Below are positions 9,980-25,559 of a stretch of DNA of 64,000 bases, one piece after another (positions within the stretch are counted from its first letter, which is position 1; every line of letters starts with the position of its first letter). Source of the stretch: Nothopassalora personata (taxonomy: Eukaryota > Ascomycota > Dothideomycetes > Mycosphaerellales > Mycosphaerellaceae); NCBI GenBank assembly GCA_033816765.1, contig CM066294.1:186001-250000 (forward strand). The letters are read 5' to 3'. The translations under genes were made by a program, and so were the position numbers. The notes below the pieces were generated by a model that was given only the letters and a program-made list of their open reading frames with translations, was not told the origin of the DNA and ran no database searches.

Positions 9980-11008
9980 ATGGCGCGTCCGAACCTCGCC
10001 ATATCACTATCGCGTCGAGACTATGGCCCACTCTCGCAGACAGACAACTCTGCCATCGCGAAGATGAAAGCACTTCAAGACGACGAGAGTGCTACTACTT
10101 ACAGTTGTGCGGGCTGCCAACAACAAGCATGCCAAAGGAGGAGCGGCAGCTCAACAACGGCCAGAATTCTGGGTGGAGCGCTCCTACTGGCGTCAGTATT
10201 TTTCCTTGGCTGTGCAACGACAATCACTGTGTACTTTAGGCATGGAATCGATGCAGCAGTGTACGATACCGACTTTCCGCCAGCAAGACAGGCGATTGAA
10301 ATGGAGGAACGGCAATTTACAGGAGCGCCATGGTGGGACAGTGAAGGGTTGCCTTACTTCTCAGAAGAAGATAAGAAGATTCCGTACTTGGGGACATCTC
10401 CAGTTTCTATTCCGGCTTGGGAAGAGCTAATCAAAGGTAGGTGCGGCCGTTAGAGGATCATATGAGCGATATCCTGACTTCGGCTCCAAGACAGGTACTT
10501 CCTACTCACAGAAGAAGAAGCTCGACAGGCGTGGGGACCGGACTACAAGAAATACTATAGGTATCCAGACATTCCTGGGCATCCTGGAGGATATGTTGGA
10601 GGTCTGGATGTCCTTCATTCTCTACACTGTGTGAATGAGCTGCGCAAACAACTATTTTCCAAGAACCGATGTGATTACAACCAGACTGAGTATTCGAGGG
10701 CGGTCGAGGAATATCACATTGGTATGTGCAACCCGGGAGTGCCTTATACTTGCGATCAGGCTGACGATTGTCAATTAGTTCATTGTCTGGAAATGATGCG
10801 CCAGAATATTGAATGCAAGTCGGATCTTTCAATGGTCCCAGCTATATGGTGGCCCGGCCTCAACAACGGCAATGGTTCGTCTTTCATCTTCACGGAGCAG
10901 AAGCACACATGCCGCAACTTCAAGAAGATCCGGCAATGGGCATCTGAAAGATACGCTCGTACGAAGAGGATGGGGGAGAGCAATCAGCTGCCACCTGACG
11001 ACGTGTGA
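9980..11008 (+). CDS. UstYa family (DUF3328) membrane oxidase/cyclase 3
   Basis: Three exons (9980-10440, 10495-10721, 10779-11008) join in frame to 305 residues. Intron 1 (10441-10494) runs GTGCGG..GACAG with branch CCTGAC; intron 2 (10722-10778) runs GTATGT..TTAG with GCTGAC. A membrane segment spans about residues 61-86. The block AWEELIKGRYFLLTEEEA leads to motif one, HSLHC (195-199), then NELR. Splicing of intron 2 creates motif two, HIVHC (228-232), followed by LEMMRQNIEC; the unspliced sequence lacks it. The start could be Met1 (9980) or Met29 (10064); the latter gives a more usual N-terminus. This protein is more distant from the other two than they are from each other. It converges on the regulator gene across 174 bp. 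Confidence 0.88.
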
Positions 11009-11182
11009 ACGGTGATGTACGCTATGGAGACAGTGGCTGAACCGCGCAGAATATGCTTATCACTTTGTGTGCATTCCTTGGACTCGATACTAATCTGGAG
11101 CGATGTGCGCACGCCAATACACGCCGACAGAAGGTCTCACGGCCAACACAAGTAGCTGAGGACATCTGTATTATACAGGTCT

Positions 11183-12544
11183 TTAGCTCTGTCTTTTCAA
11201 CGTCCTCTGCTCGCTGAAAAAAGATTCTCCAACGCTTTGAGCAGCCTCCGCAAGACCATTGCACTCTTCCTCCGCGGATTTATGTTGGTATTTGAGCGTC
11301 ATAAGACGGAGATCTCCCAAAGATGGCCCGGAAACAGTCGAAGAGCCTGACGACCTCTCGGTGAGACAGTCGCGCTGTCGCTCCAGGCGTTCAAGCAGTG
11401 GCTGCACCAGGTTCCTTGTGTCCATTAGTACCAGATATGCGCTGAGTAAACGCTGTGCCGTTGGATCACGATGACGACTGCCTGAGCATGCTCGCTTGTT
11501 TGGCAATTGCTGTTCTGCAGAGGTATCTTGTTCTAGGTAGTGGTCCACGGCACAAGCCGACTTCAATATTGAGTCATACGAAGCCAATGCTTGTTTAATG
11601 ATCAGATATGTGAGATCCCAAAAGTCACTTCGTAATGAGCCAGGAAGATCCAGAAAAGCCTCGATTTGCAGCAGAGCTTCTTGGATACGTGTCACCCGGC
11701 CATCAGGAGTCAGCGACTGCGAGTGAACTCCTTCGTTGTCGACTTTGGTAGAGTTGCAGCACGAGAGCTTCGTAAGCAACCCAGACAGGAGACTTAGCGC
11801 CAAAGTCTCGCAGCCATCTTTTCGTAAAGGAGCGTGCACCAAAGCGTGGTTGAAGGAGCCTTCCTTTGTCTCCGGTTCCTCTATCGATCTTGACATATCA
11901 TTCGATAGACTCTGCGGGAGAATTTCGGATCGAGGGGTAGGGAACGCATCATGCTGAAGTCCATGTGTTTCCGGGGGAGACTTCGATGCGTGTTCGTCGC
12001 TCTGGGGTGGAGTTCCCGCCAGGGCCTCCAAGGCAGCGAAGTCCGGGCAGTCGTGCCGATTCGACGAGTATTCACTAAACGTGAAGTCCCAGTCCACATC
12101 ATCTTTTATTGGTGTCGAAGACGTCCAAAGCTGATCAAGCGGCGATGTTTCGGTGTTCGAAAGATTGAGGCAAACATTATCGACTGTATCGGACTGAACA
12201 TCATCTTTATCTGATATGCCATCCTCAACCTCCTTGCCAAGTGTCGTTCGATTGTCTTTTTCAGAACGATTCCGTGGGCCGCGTCGCTTGCTGGGCATAT
12301 AGGTGCAGGAAATCCCCTTTGTGCTGCACCTCTTGCACGAAGGCCGTTCTGCGCCACAGCGAATCTTCTGCCCGCTACAAGCATTACAAGATCGGCGAGC
12401 AGTGGTTCCCCGGCTGACCACTCGAAGCGTATGACGTGGAGTAGAGCTGTCGCCGAGCCGGGAGACATATTCGATTTCTGGCGATTCATTGATCCAAACG
12501 ATATCTTCCATGTTGATCACTCTCGAGAGTGGGATTTGACTCAA
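11183..12544 (-). CDS. Zn2Cys6 transcription factor, AflR-like
   Basis: The single-exon frame encodes 453 residues. A binuclear zinc cluster has all six ligands in CX2CX6CX6CX2CX6C spacing: Cys53, Cys56, Cys63, Cys70, Cys73 and Cys80, followed by SKRRGPRNR, a basic linker. This arrangement and the YMPSKR context resemble AflR-type pathway regulators. The middle is acidic and Ser/Thr-rich (about 95-230). A C-terminal helical part (about 260-440) has leucine-rich stretches such as LLSAYLVLMDTRNLVQPLLE. No large fungal-specific TF domain was recognised. Met1 is used; Met12 is possible. It lies next to UstYa gene 3 in convergent orientation and is the obvious candidate controller of the island. 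That link is inferred from position. Confidence 0.9.
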   Translation of the reverse strand: MSQIPLSRVINMEDIVWINESPEIEYVSRLGDSSTPRHTLRVVSRGTTARRSCNACSGQKIRCGAERPSCKRCSTKGISCTYMPSKRRGPRNRSEKDNRTTLGKEVEDGISDKDDVQSDTVDNVCLNLSNTETSPLDQLWTSSTPIKDDVDWDFTFSEYSSNRHDCPDFAALEALAGTPPQSDEHASKSPPETHGLQHDAFPTPRSEILPQSLSNDMSRSIEEPETKEGSFNHALVHAPLRKDGCETLALSLLSGLLTKLSCCNSTKVDNEGVHSQSLTPDGRVTRIQEALLQIEAFLDLPGSLRSDFWDLTYLIIKQALASYDSILKSACAVDHYLEQDTSAEQQLPNKRACSGSRHRDPTAQRLLSAYLVLMDTRNLVQPLLERLERQRDCLTERSSGSSTVSGPSLGDLRLMTLKYQHKSAEEECNGLAEAAQSVGESFFSEQRTLKRQS

Positions 12545-13264
12545 ACTTTAATTACAGCAGCATGGTAAGCTGTTCAAATACTCGACCTGCACCAATTTAG
12601 CTATATGTAGCTGCGGAGCTGAAGAACACCAGTCCAAATGTAGCGGCGTAGGTTCGGCAAGGAGCCCTGCTTATGTGGCCTGACATATGCATTCGAGGGA
12701 TGGTTAGCGTGATGCCTATCTGTCCATTTGCCTATACTGGTTAAGTCTAGTCGTTCTGGCAGGGTCGTCGACTCCAAATATGAGACCGCAGAAACTCCCC
12801 CGCCTCGTACCGTAAGAGGGACAGCATCGCTACGTGAGAAGCTGGCCGGACTCCGAAGCTACGCGTAGAAGTAGGATTCGTAGGCCATGTGGCTACCACG
12901 CGATGCGCATCTTAATACTTTAGGCGCTGTCTAACTAGTTCCCCGGGAATTACATATACTCGGGCCTTGTTAGGCGACCATTTTAAGAACCGTTAGTCTT
13001 TGCTACTATCGGTTATAGGAGCTCCGAATTAGAGTATGACGCGGTATGGGTATTGATTAGTAGGCTGATCGTTAGGTTGAATCGTTCACTTGCTTAGGCT
13101 CATACATTGATCAGACGAAGGACCAGTTTAGGGGCAGACAGTGTATTGCATGTTGTGTCTATCTAAGACTGTATGTGCATGAAAAGAACAGGTGTAAGCC
13201 AATGACTAATTTTAGTCCCGTGACTGGATCATAAGCTTTAAGCCTAATTGGAAGCCTCATTGCA
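12545..13264. other. Upstream region of the regulator gene
   Basis: Normal-composition sequence upstream of the minus-strand Zn2Cys6 gene. No coding frame or repeat was identified. TG/CA content falls sharply near 13265, which marks the right edge of the gene island. Confidence 0.45.
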
Positions 13265-13807
13265 CTAGATTATAACACACCCCCTTAGCTCGTGTAGCTA
13301 CTTATAGGTAAATAAGCTGTTTACTATATAATTATGTAATCTTATAGGCTCGTACGCGCCTATAGGTACCCCCCTCTCCCTATTACCTATTGTAGTAACG
13401 TTAGTGCCCTTAGGCTATATTACTTTAGCTCTATTATAAGCTACTATAGTAAGCTACTAAGTTAGCTATATTTAGGTAAGGCTACGTATCTAACCTTACC
13501 TCCTATTTGTACTTGTAAAGTCCTTACATTATCGCTAGATATAAACCTATATATTAGGTTACAATTAATATAAGGTGTTAGTAGGGTAGCTAAGGTAGTC
13601 CTTTTATATAGGCTACTTTAGTATATAACTACTCTATCTCCTAATAAATACATAAGGTCTTAGGTTTAAATTAAGGAGGTTACTCTATTATATTATATTG
13701 TTAGTCTACTTATATTATCAATTTTAATTACCGTATCTACGTTAGGTAGTATATATAAGTCTAGGATTATTCCTATTATATAACTAAGTACTTACTACTT
13801 ATAGTAA
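13265..13807. other. AT-rich RIPped tract left of element 1
   Basis: TA-dense sequence with stops in every frame. It is the target into which element 1 inserted, and its last five bases, gatag (13808-13812), are repeated after the element. No domain could be read. Confidence 0.5.
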
Positions 13808-13812
13808 GATAG

Positions 13813-14574
13813 TGTTAGGTTTAGTATAACCTAATGATATTACAAGTTAAGAAGATAAGCTTAATTAGGTTTATTCTCGGGCCGATATAAAGTCGAGGGA
13901 GAGTAATATGTTACGGAATGATTCCTATAGACCCTAGAATTATAATAACGAGACAAACACGTAACTTATCCTACCTAAGCGCTTAGACTTAGGGTGATTA
14001 GACTGCTTATACTTAGACTAATTAGACTGCTTATACTTAGAATAATTAGCCTAATTACCGAGATCTACGAATCTCCTTTATATTTAGGAACGCTAAGAAT
14101 CCCTTATAGTTTCGATGCGTTTAACTTATGTTACTATCTTACTAATTGGAATACAACTCTTACTCTAATTATTCATCTTCGCTTAGCTTACTTTAGCCTC
14201 TCTAAAGAATACCGCTACGTGACTTAACTTATCTCTCCTTTAAGACTAGCCCTAGAACGAGACATAACATAATAAAGTAGTAGTTGTCTTAGTCTTATAA
14301 AGACTTTAAGAGACAGTATAGTAGAGGTTAGGTTACGGTATATTCTAAATAGTATATTAAATAGTAAGTTAAACGCTTTAAAACTATAGGGGATTCTCTA
14401 CGTTCCTAAATATAAAGGAGATAGTATTATTATACTCGTAAATTACTAAGTCGCTAGTAAGCGAGTAATTGCGGATTACTAAGTCGCTAGTAAGCGAGTA
14501 ATTACGTGTAGCGTACGTGTCTACCCGCGTCTAATCGTCGACTACGGTCGTATCGTTTAGACCGTACCGTAATA
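13813..14574 (-). repeat. Element 1 LTR, left copy, split by a solo LTR
   Basis: It matches 21219-21615 except for an extra block at 13909-14269 plus one copy of its duplication taata. It contains two units of the aattactaagtcgctagtaa repeat near 14440-14510. Differences from the partner LTR are mainly transitions. Confidence 0.88.
13909..14269 (+). mobile_element. Solo LTR of the element 2 family, TSD taata
   Basis: The 361-bp insert begins TGTTACGG and ends CATAACA, with taata at 13904-13908 and 14270-14274; the partner LTR of element 1 has the empty site gagtaataaagtag. Read on the complement, its right part follows the element 2 LTR (tctcgttctagggctagtct relatives) and its middle carries the conserved core cgttcctaaatataaaggag. 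It is therefore an older, RIPped relative of 53425-53830 in the opposite orientation. Confidence 0.85.
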
Positions 14575-14652
14575 CTATCCCCCTTCTAGTCTAGCTTCGT
14601 CCAGAAGCTTATATAAGATATTATATAATCCCCTCTTCTCTTACGGGTAACA

Positions 14653-15043
14653 ATGTCTTCTTCTTCGTCTAAGAATCGTCTTCGTCTTACGAAAGAAATT
14701 AACGAATACGGGCGCCCCGTCGACTTCGCTTATAACTATTGTTTCTTAAACGGCCTTTCCTATATCGCGATAGAGGGTAACTTTTTGACTCCGGTGTTCC
14801 GAGTACGTCCGCCGTAGTTGTAAATGCGTAAATCTTTCCTAGGAGTCTCTCGATAGGACTCGCGAAGAATATTAGAAGAAGGTCGAAAAGGATAAGGAGG
14901 AACTTACTAAGATCCTAGCGCGGTTAATACGGGATAAGGCTATACTTCATTAGGCGGAGGAGCGCGCGTAGAAGAAGGCGTAGTACCTCGAGGCTTAGAT
15001 AGAGGCTTCTAGAGAGATCGAGGATATTAATTGTCCTAGTTAG
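14653..15043 (+). pseudogene. Opposite-strand ORF relic of element 1 (Cys-rich, coiled coil)
   Basis: This plus-strand frame runs against gag-pol. It starts ATGTCTTCTTCTTCG and, after one apparent frame change, continues with SEYVRRSCKCVNLS and then a long Lys/Glu-rich segment (KKVEKDKEELTKILARLIRD) that should form a coiled coil. Stops are TAG at likely Gln/Trp sites. The same layout, with short Cys spacing followed by a coiled coil, occurs at the same place in element 2 (53906-54469). I know such small Cys-plus-coiled-coil proteins as common fungal hypotheticals. The function is unknown. Confidence 0.6.
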
Positions 15044-15156
15044 TTTATCTCCCGCGTTTTAGTCGTCTATCAATTTTATTAACAATACGATCGATTTCTC
15101 TATCTTAGCGTCGTAAGGGATATAAATTTATAAGTTTCCCCTTGTCCTCGTTAATT

Positions 15157-15228
15157 AGTTAAGTAGCTTAGTAGTAGGGCGTCCTTCTAGCGTTATAAGG
15201 GAACCTTTTCGGCTTATACCCTTAAACG
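15157..15228 (+). other. Degenerate tRNA-like sequence of element 1
   Basis: It corresponds in position to the clearer tRNA-like sequence of element 2 at 54510-54583. The TA-GCTT-AGTAGTA-GGGC part matches a D arm, and agttaag/cttaaac can pair as a partial acceptor stem. The T arm is not recognisable, probably through RIP. By itself it would not be called. Confidence 0.3.
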
Positions 15229-15379
15229 TTCCCTTATACTTACCGTTTAGAAGGGAGGTTATAGGCTCGATTTCTATCTTAGTTACTTCCCGTAGACTAG
15301 TCGCTAATTGGTAGCTTAGTCTATAGGCCGCTTTTTAGTCTTATAATATTCCTAGATCTTCTACTAATAGTTGTATAGA

Positions 15380-18300
15380 TTTTCTTTTAGTCCCTAGGTA
15401 TTTTCTAATTCGTCGTATCCTTTTTATTTAATAAGGTATCGCTAACCTCTCTTATCTAGGATCTTTTCGACTTCGAATTTATTTTCTGCTTCTAGCTTAA
15501 AATAGAAGCTTTCCTAGTAAGGTGTTTTAGCGTCTACGGGTTCTAACTTAGAGATATAGAAGATTAAGTGGATTTTAGCGTCTAGTAGTAGTCGTAGGCG
15601 GTAGTTAACTAGTCCTATAACTTAATTAACAAAAAATAGTCCGACCTTAATGTAATCTAGTTTCTTAGTCTATCTTCTTATTCTTAAGTTTTTTGTAAGA
15701 AGATAGACCGTATCCCCCTCTTTTAGTAGAGGTGCTATTTTTCTCGTACCTTACCGTTATTAAGACAGTTTTCGTTATATATCTTCGATCGCCTTACGTG
15801 TTTCTTTATATACTTCCTTAAGAGTATCTATTGTTACGATTGCTCTTTCGGCTTACGGGTAGGATCTAGGTATTCCGAATAGGTTAGGATCTTTACTAAA
15901 GTTCGTATAAAATAGCGTCGTTAAGGTTGTCTCTAATTTATAGTTGTTTAGTACGATCTACGCTATTAGTAGTAGTAAAACCTAGTTGTCTTATACGTAG
16001 TTAATATAGTGTCGTAAATATTGTTCTAGCGTTTAATTTATCCTCTTAGTTTGTCCGTCTATCTCTAGATAATATGCCGTTAATAGCTTATGTTTAATTC
16101 CGATCGTTCCTATAAGCGTTTTCTAGTAGTTTAATATAAATAGCTTATCTATATTAGTTATAAACGCTTAAGGGAATCCGTAGTATTAGATAAGTCTATC
16201 TAGTATAAGGTATCCGAGCTGCTCTATATTATATATCTCTAATATAGGAATAAAGTATACGTATTTCGTAAGTCTATTAACTATAACTAGTATTATATTA
16301 TATAGTTGTTTCGTAACTTAATCTCTTAACGGTAGGAGTTTCGTAATAAAGTCTATTATAACTTCGTCCTAGAGTTTCGTTAGTAGTCTCCCAAACTATA
16401 GGTAAGCGTATTTTACGTATCTTGTAGCCTTGTTTTGTTAATAGTGTACGTACTATTTAATATAGCGTAGCACTTTAAGTCTTATCTATAGGAATAAGAA
16501 GCTACGCTATATTAGGTCTATTGTTTTTAAGGTTCTAGGATGTCTATAAGTTAGTCTGTTATAATATTTTCGTATATATTCTTCTTCTTGATCCTTCGGT
16601 ACTTAGTATTTTCCTTACGATATAGGGAATTACTCGTCCTTATTGCCTAATATCTGTACGATATTATTAGATTCTCTAGTGTTAGTACTAAGACTTCCGT
16701 TGCGGTTTGTCTTTAGTATCTTATATTATACTAGTCCTTTTCCTTTAATATAGTTACTTCTTTAGCTTAGCGTATTAGCGCGGCTATTCTCTTTTCCTAG
16801 AGTATATTTAATCTCGAACTTATATTACTCTAGTAGCTCCGACTAGCGGGCTTGCCTTTGGGTAAATTCCTTTATTGTCGTAAAGTATATAAGATTCTTA
16901 TAGTCAGAAAGAATCGTTAATTTTGGTAGGTCTTTAACGCATACTCTCTAATATTATATAGTAGCAATAATAGCTAGAAGCTTTTTATTATAGATATCGT
17001 AGTTCTATTCCGCTGTAGTTATTTTCCGGGAGTAATAGGCTACTAGGTGTCTTTTCCTATCGTATGTCTATATTAGATACGCGCCTATTACTATATTAGA
17101 CGTATCGCTCTCGATATAGACTTCCTTACTACTATCAAATAGTCGAAGCGTAGGGGCTAAAGCGCATTGTCCCTTAAGTTTTTTAAACGCTTTAATTTGT
17201 TCCTTTCCCTATTTCTAGTTAACGTCTTTTCTCGTAAATATTGTTATTAGTGCTACTATCTTTAAATAGTCCTTAATGAATTTCCGGTTATAATTAGCGA
17301 GTCTAAGGAATAATTATACGTCCTTAACTGTTTTTAGTTCTAGCTATTCTCTAATTAACTATGTTTTCGTAGGGTCGATCTTTATCCCTATCGTACTAAT
17401 AATAAAGCCTAAGAATTTAACTTCTTTCTTATAGAATTCGCATTTCTCGGGTGCTATCTTAAATCCTAATTACTTAAGTCGTTCGAAGAGGTCTTAGACT
17501 TGTCTTATATCTTCCTATAGGGATCCTTTCGTATAGACTAGTATATCGTCTATATAGGCAATAACGTGTAAGGGCACCTGCTTGGGTAGTACGAAGTTGT
17601 TAGACAAGGTATCTAAGAGGAGCGCGAGGTGCGCGAAGTAGATATACAAGCCGAGGCACGTGGGTCGGCCCGGGCCCGGTCACGTGACGCGCCACGTTCA
17701 CTCGTCGTGCGGCTATGGGCCGTCACATAACGTATATATTAAGGAGGTCTCTAAGTGTTTCGTTGATAAGGTCCTAGTAGGTGCCGGTATATTAGCTAAT
17801 TCTAGTAGTATAACTAAGTATTTGTAAAGTCCGTATCTTATTCTAAAAGCGGTTTTCTATTCTTCTCCTTCTACTATACGTATAGCGTAGAAGGCATCTC
17901 GTAGGTTAATCTTCGTATACTAGTCTAATCCGGTTAATCTATCTTATGCTTCCTTAATATTAGGTAGTAGGTATCGGTTCTTAATCGTAATCTCGTTTAA
18001 CTTCCTATAGTCTTATACGAGTCGTAACTTCCGGTTTGCCTTTAGAACGAATATATATAGAGCTCCTATACTAGAGGTAGATTTCCTTATCTATCCTTTA
18101 GCTAGCTTCTCCTTTAGCTATTCTCGTAGGGTCTATAGCTCTTTCTTAGACATTTAATATAGGGGTCCCTATAGAGGCTCTTTCCCTAGCTAAATATTAA
18201 TCTTATAATTCTATAGGCGGTACTTAGGTAAGGCGGTTTTGCCTCTCTCCTCTTTAAAGAGTCGCGACTACTTACCATATTCTTTAGGAATACTTAACTC

Positions 18301-21180
18301 TAAGATGTTAGTATCCTTCCATAGTACGTTACTTCTATTACTAGTAACTTCGTAACCTAGCGCCCCTACGCTAGTGTCTATCCCGGTCGAAGGTGGTTCT
18401 TCTATCCTTCTAGTCGGCGTAAGCTATATCTTATTTAGCTATTTCCTTACCTTATCTACTAGTAAACACTACTACTACGTAGGCTAAATATTAATAATGC
18501 AATCGCATTCCCTAAATGTAAGTACTCCTCTTCTCTAGTCGACTATTAGATTGTGCTTTGTTAACTAAGGCATACCTAATACGATGTTATAACTAGCTAT
18601 ATTAGTAATATATAAGATAATCTCCTCGTAGTGCTATTAGATTACTAGTAGTAGCGGTATCGTTTCTCGCTCTATACTAGGTAAGGATAATCCGTCTACC
18701 GCGATTAATTTATACCCTTCGTCTTTCTTTCGGATTACGATCCCTTTAGTCCTTATAAATGTTTCGGAGGTAAAATTCCCGCTTACTCCGGAATTAATTA
18801 TAACCTTAGTCCTATAACTATTAATGATTGCTTATATTCGGAAGACTACTTCTACTATCGGTAATACTTAAGCCCTTCTTATATTATATAACTCCCTTCG
18901 GTTACTTATTCCTAAGGAGCTAATCCTTTTCCCGACTATCGGGTAGAACGTTATATTTCGTGCCGTAAGGCTTCGGCTTAAACCTATAGTAAAGCGCTTA
19001 GTCTCTATACATTTTCTCGGTTACGTTCCTAGATCTTTTACGTTTCTAAGTAGAGTACGTATGCGTGTTATACTATATTACGTAATTCGTTCGATATAAA
19101 TATTCCTAACGTATAAGGTATCCGGTACCTATTATTCTACTTCCTAGAGGTAGTCGTTCGGTAACTACTATCGCGAGATTCTCTAAAATACTCATAATTA
19201 GATATGTCTAAGCTATTGCTCGTAATATATTAAGGGTTTTATCGAACTTATTTAGGTATAGTACTCGTTGTCCCGATATTTTTAGTAGGAATTCTTTATG
19301 CCCTCTTTATAGATAACCGATTATATCATATAGCTTTTTAGGTGTATCGATCGTAAAGGTTAGTTATTCGTTGTCGTTGTTAGTGTCGCTCTCTTCTCCT
19401 TCGGAGGAATCTTCTTTACTTAATTTGTCCGGCTCCTAGTCTTCTTCGATAGTATTTAGCCCGGTAGTTTCTTAACTTTGTTCCTATAGTTCTAGTAACT
19501 ACAATATATTCTTTTCTAGGTCCTAGTTTTCCTTATTGCTTCTATCGTTATTAGAGTAGGATTTATCTATATCTACTTCCTAGACCGTAGTGTTTTATCT
19601 CTATATCGCTCCTAGGGTTCCTCGCGGTTACTAAGGCTAATACTCTACCCCTAATTTTACGGAGTAGTAAACGTGATACGAGTCTTAGTAATAGAATCGC
19701 TAATAAAGGCTTCTATAACTATTTCGAGATTCGGATTTAATCTCCTAGTCGACTCTTTATACTATTATCCTAAACGTCCGGTTCTATTTCTTATAGGTGT
19801 CGATTTAGCTAGTAACATTCTACTATCGTATATTTAACTAGTCGCGCGTGTTTCCTAGGCTTCTTTCGCTACTTCCCTTATAGGTTACTTTAAGCTCGTT
19901 GAGCTTATTAAGGGCATTCTTAATATAGTCTATAATTTATTGAAGTCTCCCTAGGACGCTATTATCCTAGGTACGTAATATGTCGTATTCTAGTTCTTCG
20001 AGAATTTCGTCGCGCTACGCTCATATTTCCTTTTCCTCGTCGTAGGCTCGTTTTAATAGTCCGGTCTATTAGATGTTACTAAACTGTCGTAGGTAGTTCT
20101 TATAACTATAGTATCCTCCTCGTCCTTATAAGGGGTCTAGGAGAGGTACGTTACTTCCGTTACTAACTCTCTCCGCTACTTCTCGAGTGTAGTCGGTATT
20201 ACCCGGTAATCTAATACTACTCTCGAGTTTACTAGTTCCTTATTATATTATATTAAACTACTTACGGCGTACTATATTTCTTTTACCGTAGTAGTCCCTC
20301 GCTATATAGTCTTCTTTACTATAGGTATAGTAGGTAATACTTCCTTTTAAACTCTTAGGCTTAAACTTGCCCCTATTCTTAATCTTGCGACCTTTTTAGG
20401 TAACGTCGAGCTCTATTAGTTATAGTCTATAGTATAGCGTATAGTTCTTAGGCTTGTTATTGTCGTAAACGTTATTAAAGCCTCTATTGTTACGATTATC
20501 GTAGCCTAGTATATATCCGGCCTTTCTAGATACCTTAGAGTCGTATCGCCGCTCTAGAGCCCTCTCGTAGAGTTTATTGTTAAGATTAATCGTAACTTTA
20601 AGTAAATCGCCTAAGTCCTTAATCTCCCTTCCGTCCCTTATTAACTTATCCTTAACTTGCTCCTTTAGTCCTCTTCGGTATATAACTTAAAGTGCTTCGT
20701 CGTCCTAATTAGTAATCTAGGCGTACTCCTAGAAGTTTGTAGCGTAGTCGGTAGTAGATGTCTTCTATGTTAAGTACTAAATAACGCGTACCGTAGTAGA
20801 GATCTCGTTCGAGATTCTAAAGACGCTCTTTATAGTATACTTAAGATAGTTATAAGACTTAAAGACTCTATTACTATTATCGTTCCCGTTACTATCTAGG
20901 TATTTCCTAAGGAATAGTTTAACCTAATACTATACTCGTCCTCTTAAGAACGTAGTAGTAAAGATAGGCTTAAGGTCCTTAGCTATAGAGTTAAATAAGA
21001 AGTATATATCTATCTAAGTAACCTAAGTGTTGAACTTGTCTCGGTCGCTATAGTAGAACTCTAGCTTACTAACCTTAAGGGTGTCGTTACCTATATAAGT
21101 AGCTAAGGCGTTAATAGCATCGTTTACGGTCTAAGGTCGTCGGGCTCTATTTACTTTACTAGGGGCGAGTGTTCCCCGTT
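15380..21180 (-). pseudogene. Gag-pol relic of element 1
   Basis: Reading right to left: the gag zinc knuckle near 20300-20345 has its Cys and His ligands read as Tyr, giving YYTYSKEDYIARDY in place of CX2CX4HX4C. The protease motif near 18765-18800 reads INSGV rather than DSGA. RT near 17530-17565 still reads AYIDDILVYTK, but a solo LTR inserted beside it at 17567. RNase H and integrase follow (about 16800-17100 and 15700-16500), then a chromodomain near 15380-15500 with VEKILDKK and KGYDELENT. Many TAG codons sit at Gln/Trp positions. It is not functional. Confidence 0.8.
17567..17727. mobile_element. GC-rich 161-bp solo LTR in the RT of element 1, TSD taacg
   Basis: It starts TGTAAGGGCACC and ends GTCACA, flanked by taacg (17562-17566 and 17728-17732). 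Element 2 has no insert at the matching place. It is GC-rich (gtgggtcggcccgggcccgg) with no RIP damage inside a heavily RIPped host, so it arrived after the RIP episode or was too short to be hit. No internal region is present. Confidence 0.85.
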
Positions 21181-21218
21181 TACTCTATTAGTCTCCTATC
21201 GTAGAGGGCGTTTAAAGC

Positions 21219-21615
21219 TATTAGGTTTAGTATAACCTAATAATATTATAAGTTAAGAAGACAAGCTTAATCGGGTTTGTTCTTAGGCCGATAGGAAGTC
21301 GAGGGAGAGTAATAAAGTAGTAGTTATCTTAGTCTTATAAAGACTTTAAGAAACAGTATAGTAGAGGTTAGGCTTTAGTATGTTCTAAATAGTACTATTA
21401 AATAGTAAGTTGAACGCTTCGAAACTATAGGGGATTCTCCGCGTTCCTAAATATAAAGGAGATAGTATTGTTATACTCGTGAATTACTAAGTCGCTACTA
21501 AGCGAGTAATCGCGGATTACTAAGTCGCTAGTAAGCGAGTAATCGCGTATAGCGTACGTATCTACCCGCGTCCAATCGTCGACTACGGTCGCATTGTTTA
21601 GACCGTACCGTAATA
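21219..21615 (-). repeat. Element 1 LTR, right copy
   Basis: This 397-bp copy lies 5' in the coding orientation of element 1. It contains the core gttcctaaatataaaggaga and two units of the 33-bp-type repeat, and is followed by the duplication gatag at 21616-21620. Confidence 0.88.
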
Positions 21616-21620
21616 GATAG

Positions 21621-25559
<3,939 letters not shown>

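Larger units (their letters stand above)
13813..21615 (-). mobile_element. Element 1: Ty3/gypsy chromovirus, strongly RIPped
   Basis: LTRs at both ends (13813-14574 and 21219-21615) begin TGTTAGG or its RIPped form and end CCGTAATA, and the whole is flanked by the duplication gatag (13808-13812 and 21616-21620). Gag-pol reads on the minus strand, right to left: gag, protease, RT with YIDDILVY, RNase H, integrase and a chromodomain, the order of a Ty3/gypsy chromovirus. It carries two later solo LTRs (13909-14269, 17567-17727). Its internal sequence is homologous along pol to element 2 (53425-60483), but TG/CA is far more depleted here. It is inactive. Confidence 0.9.
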
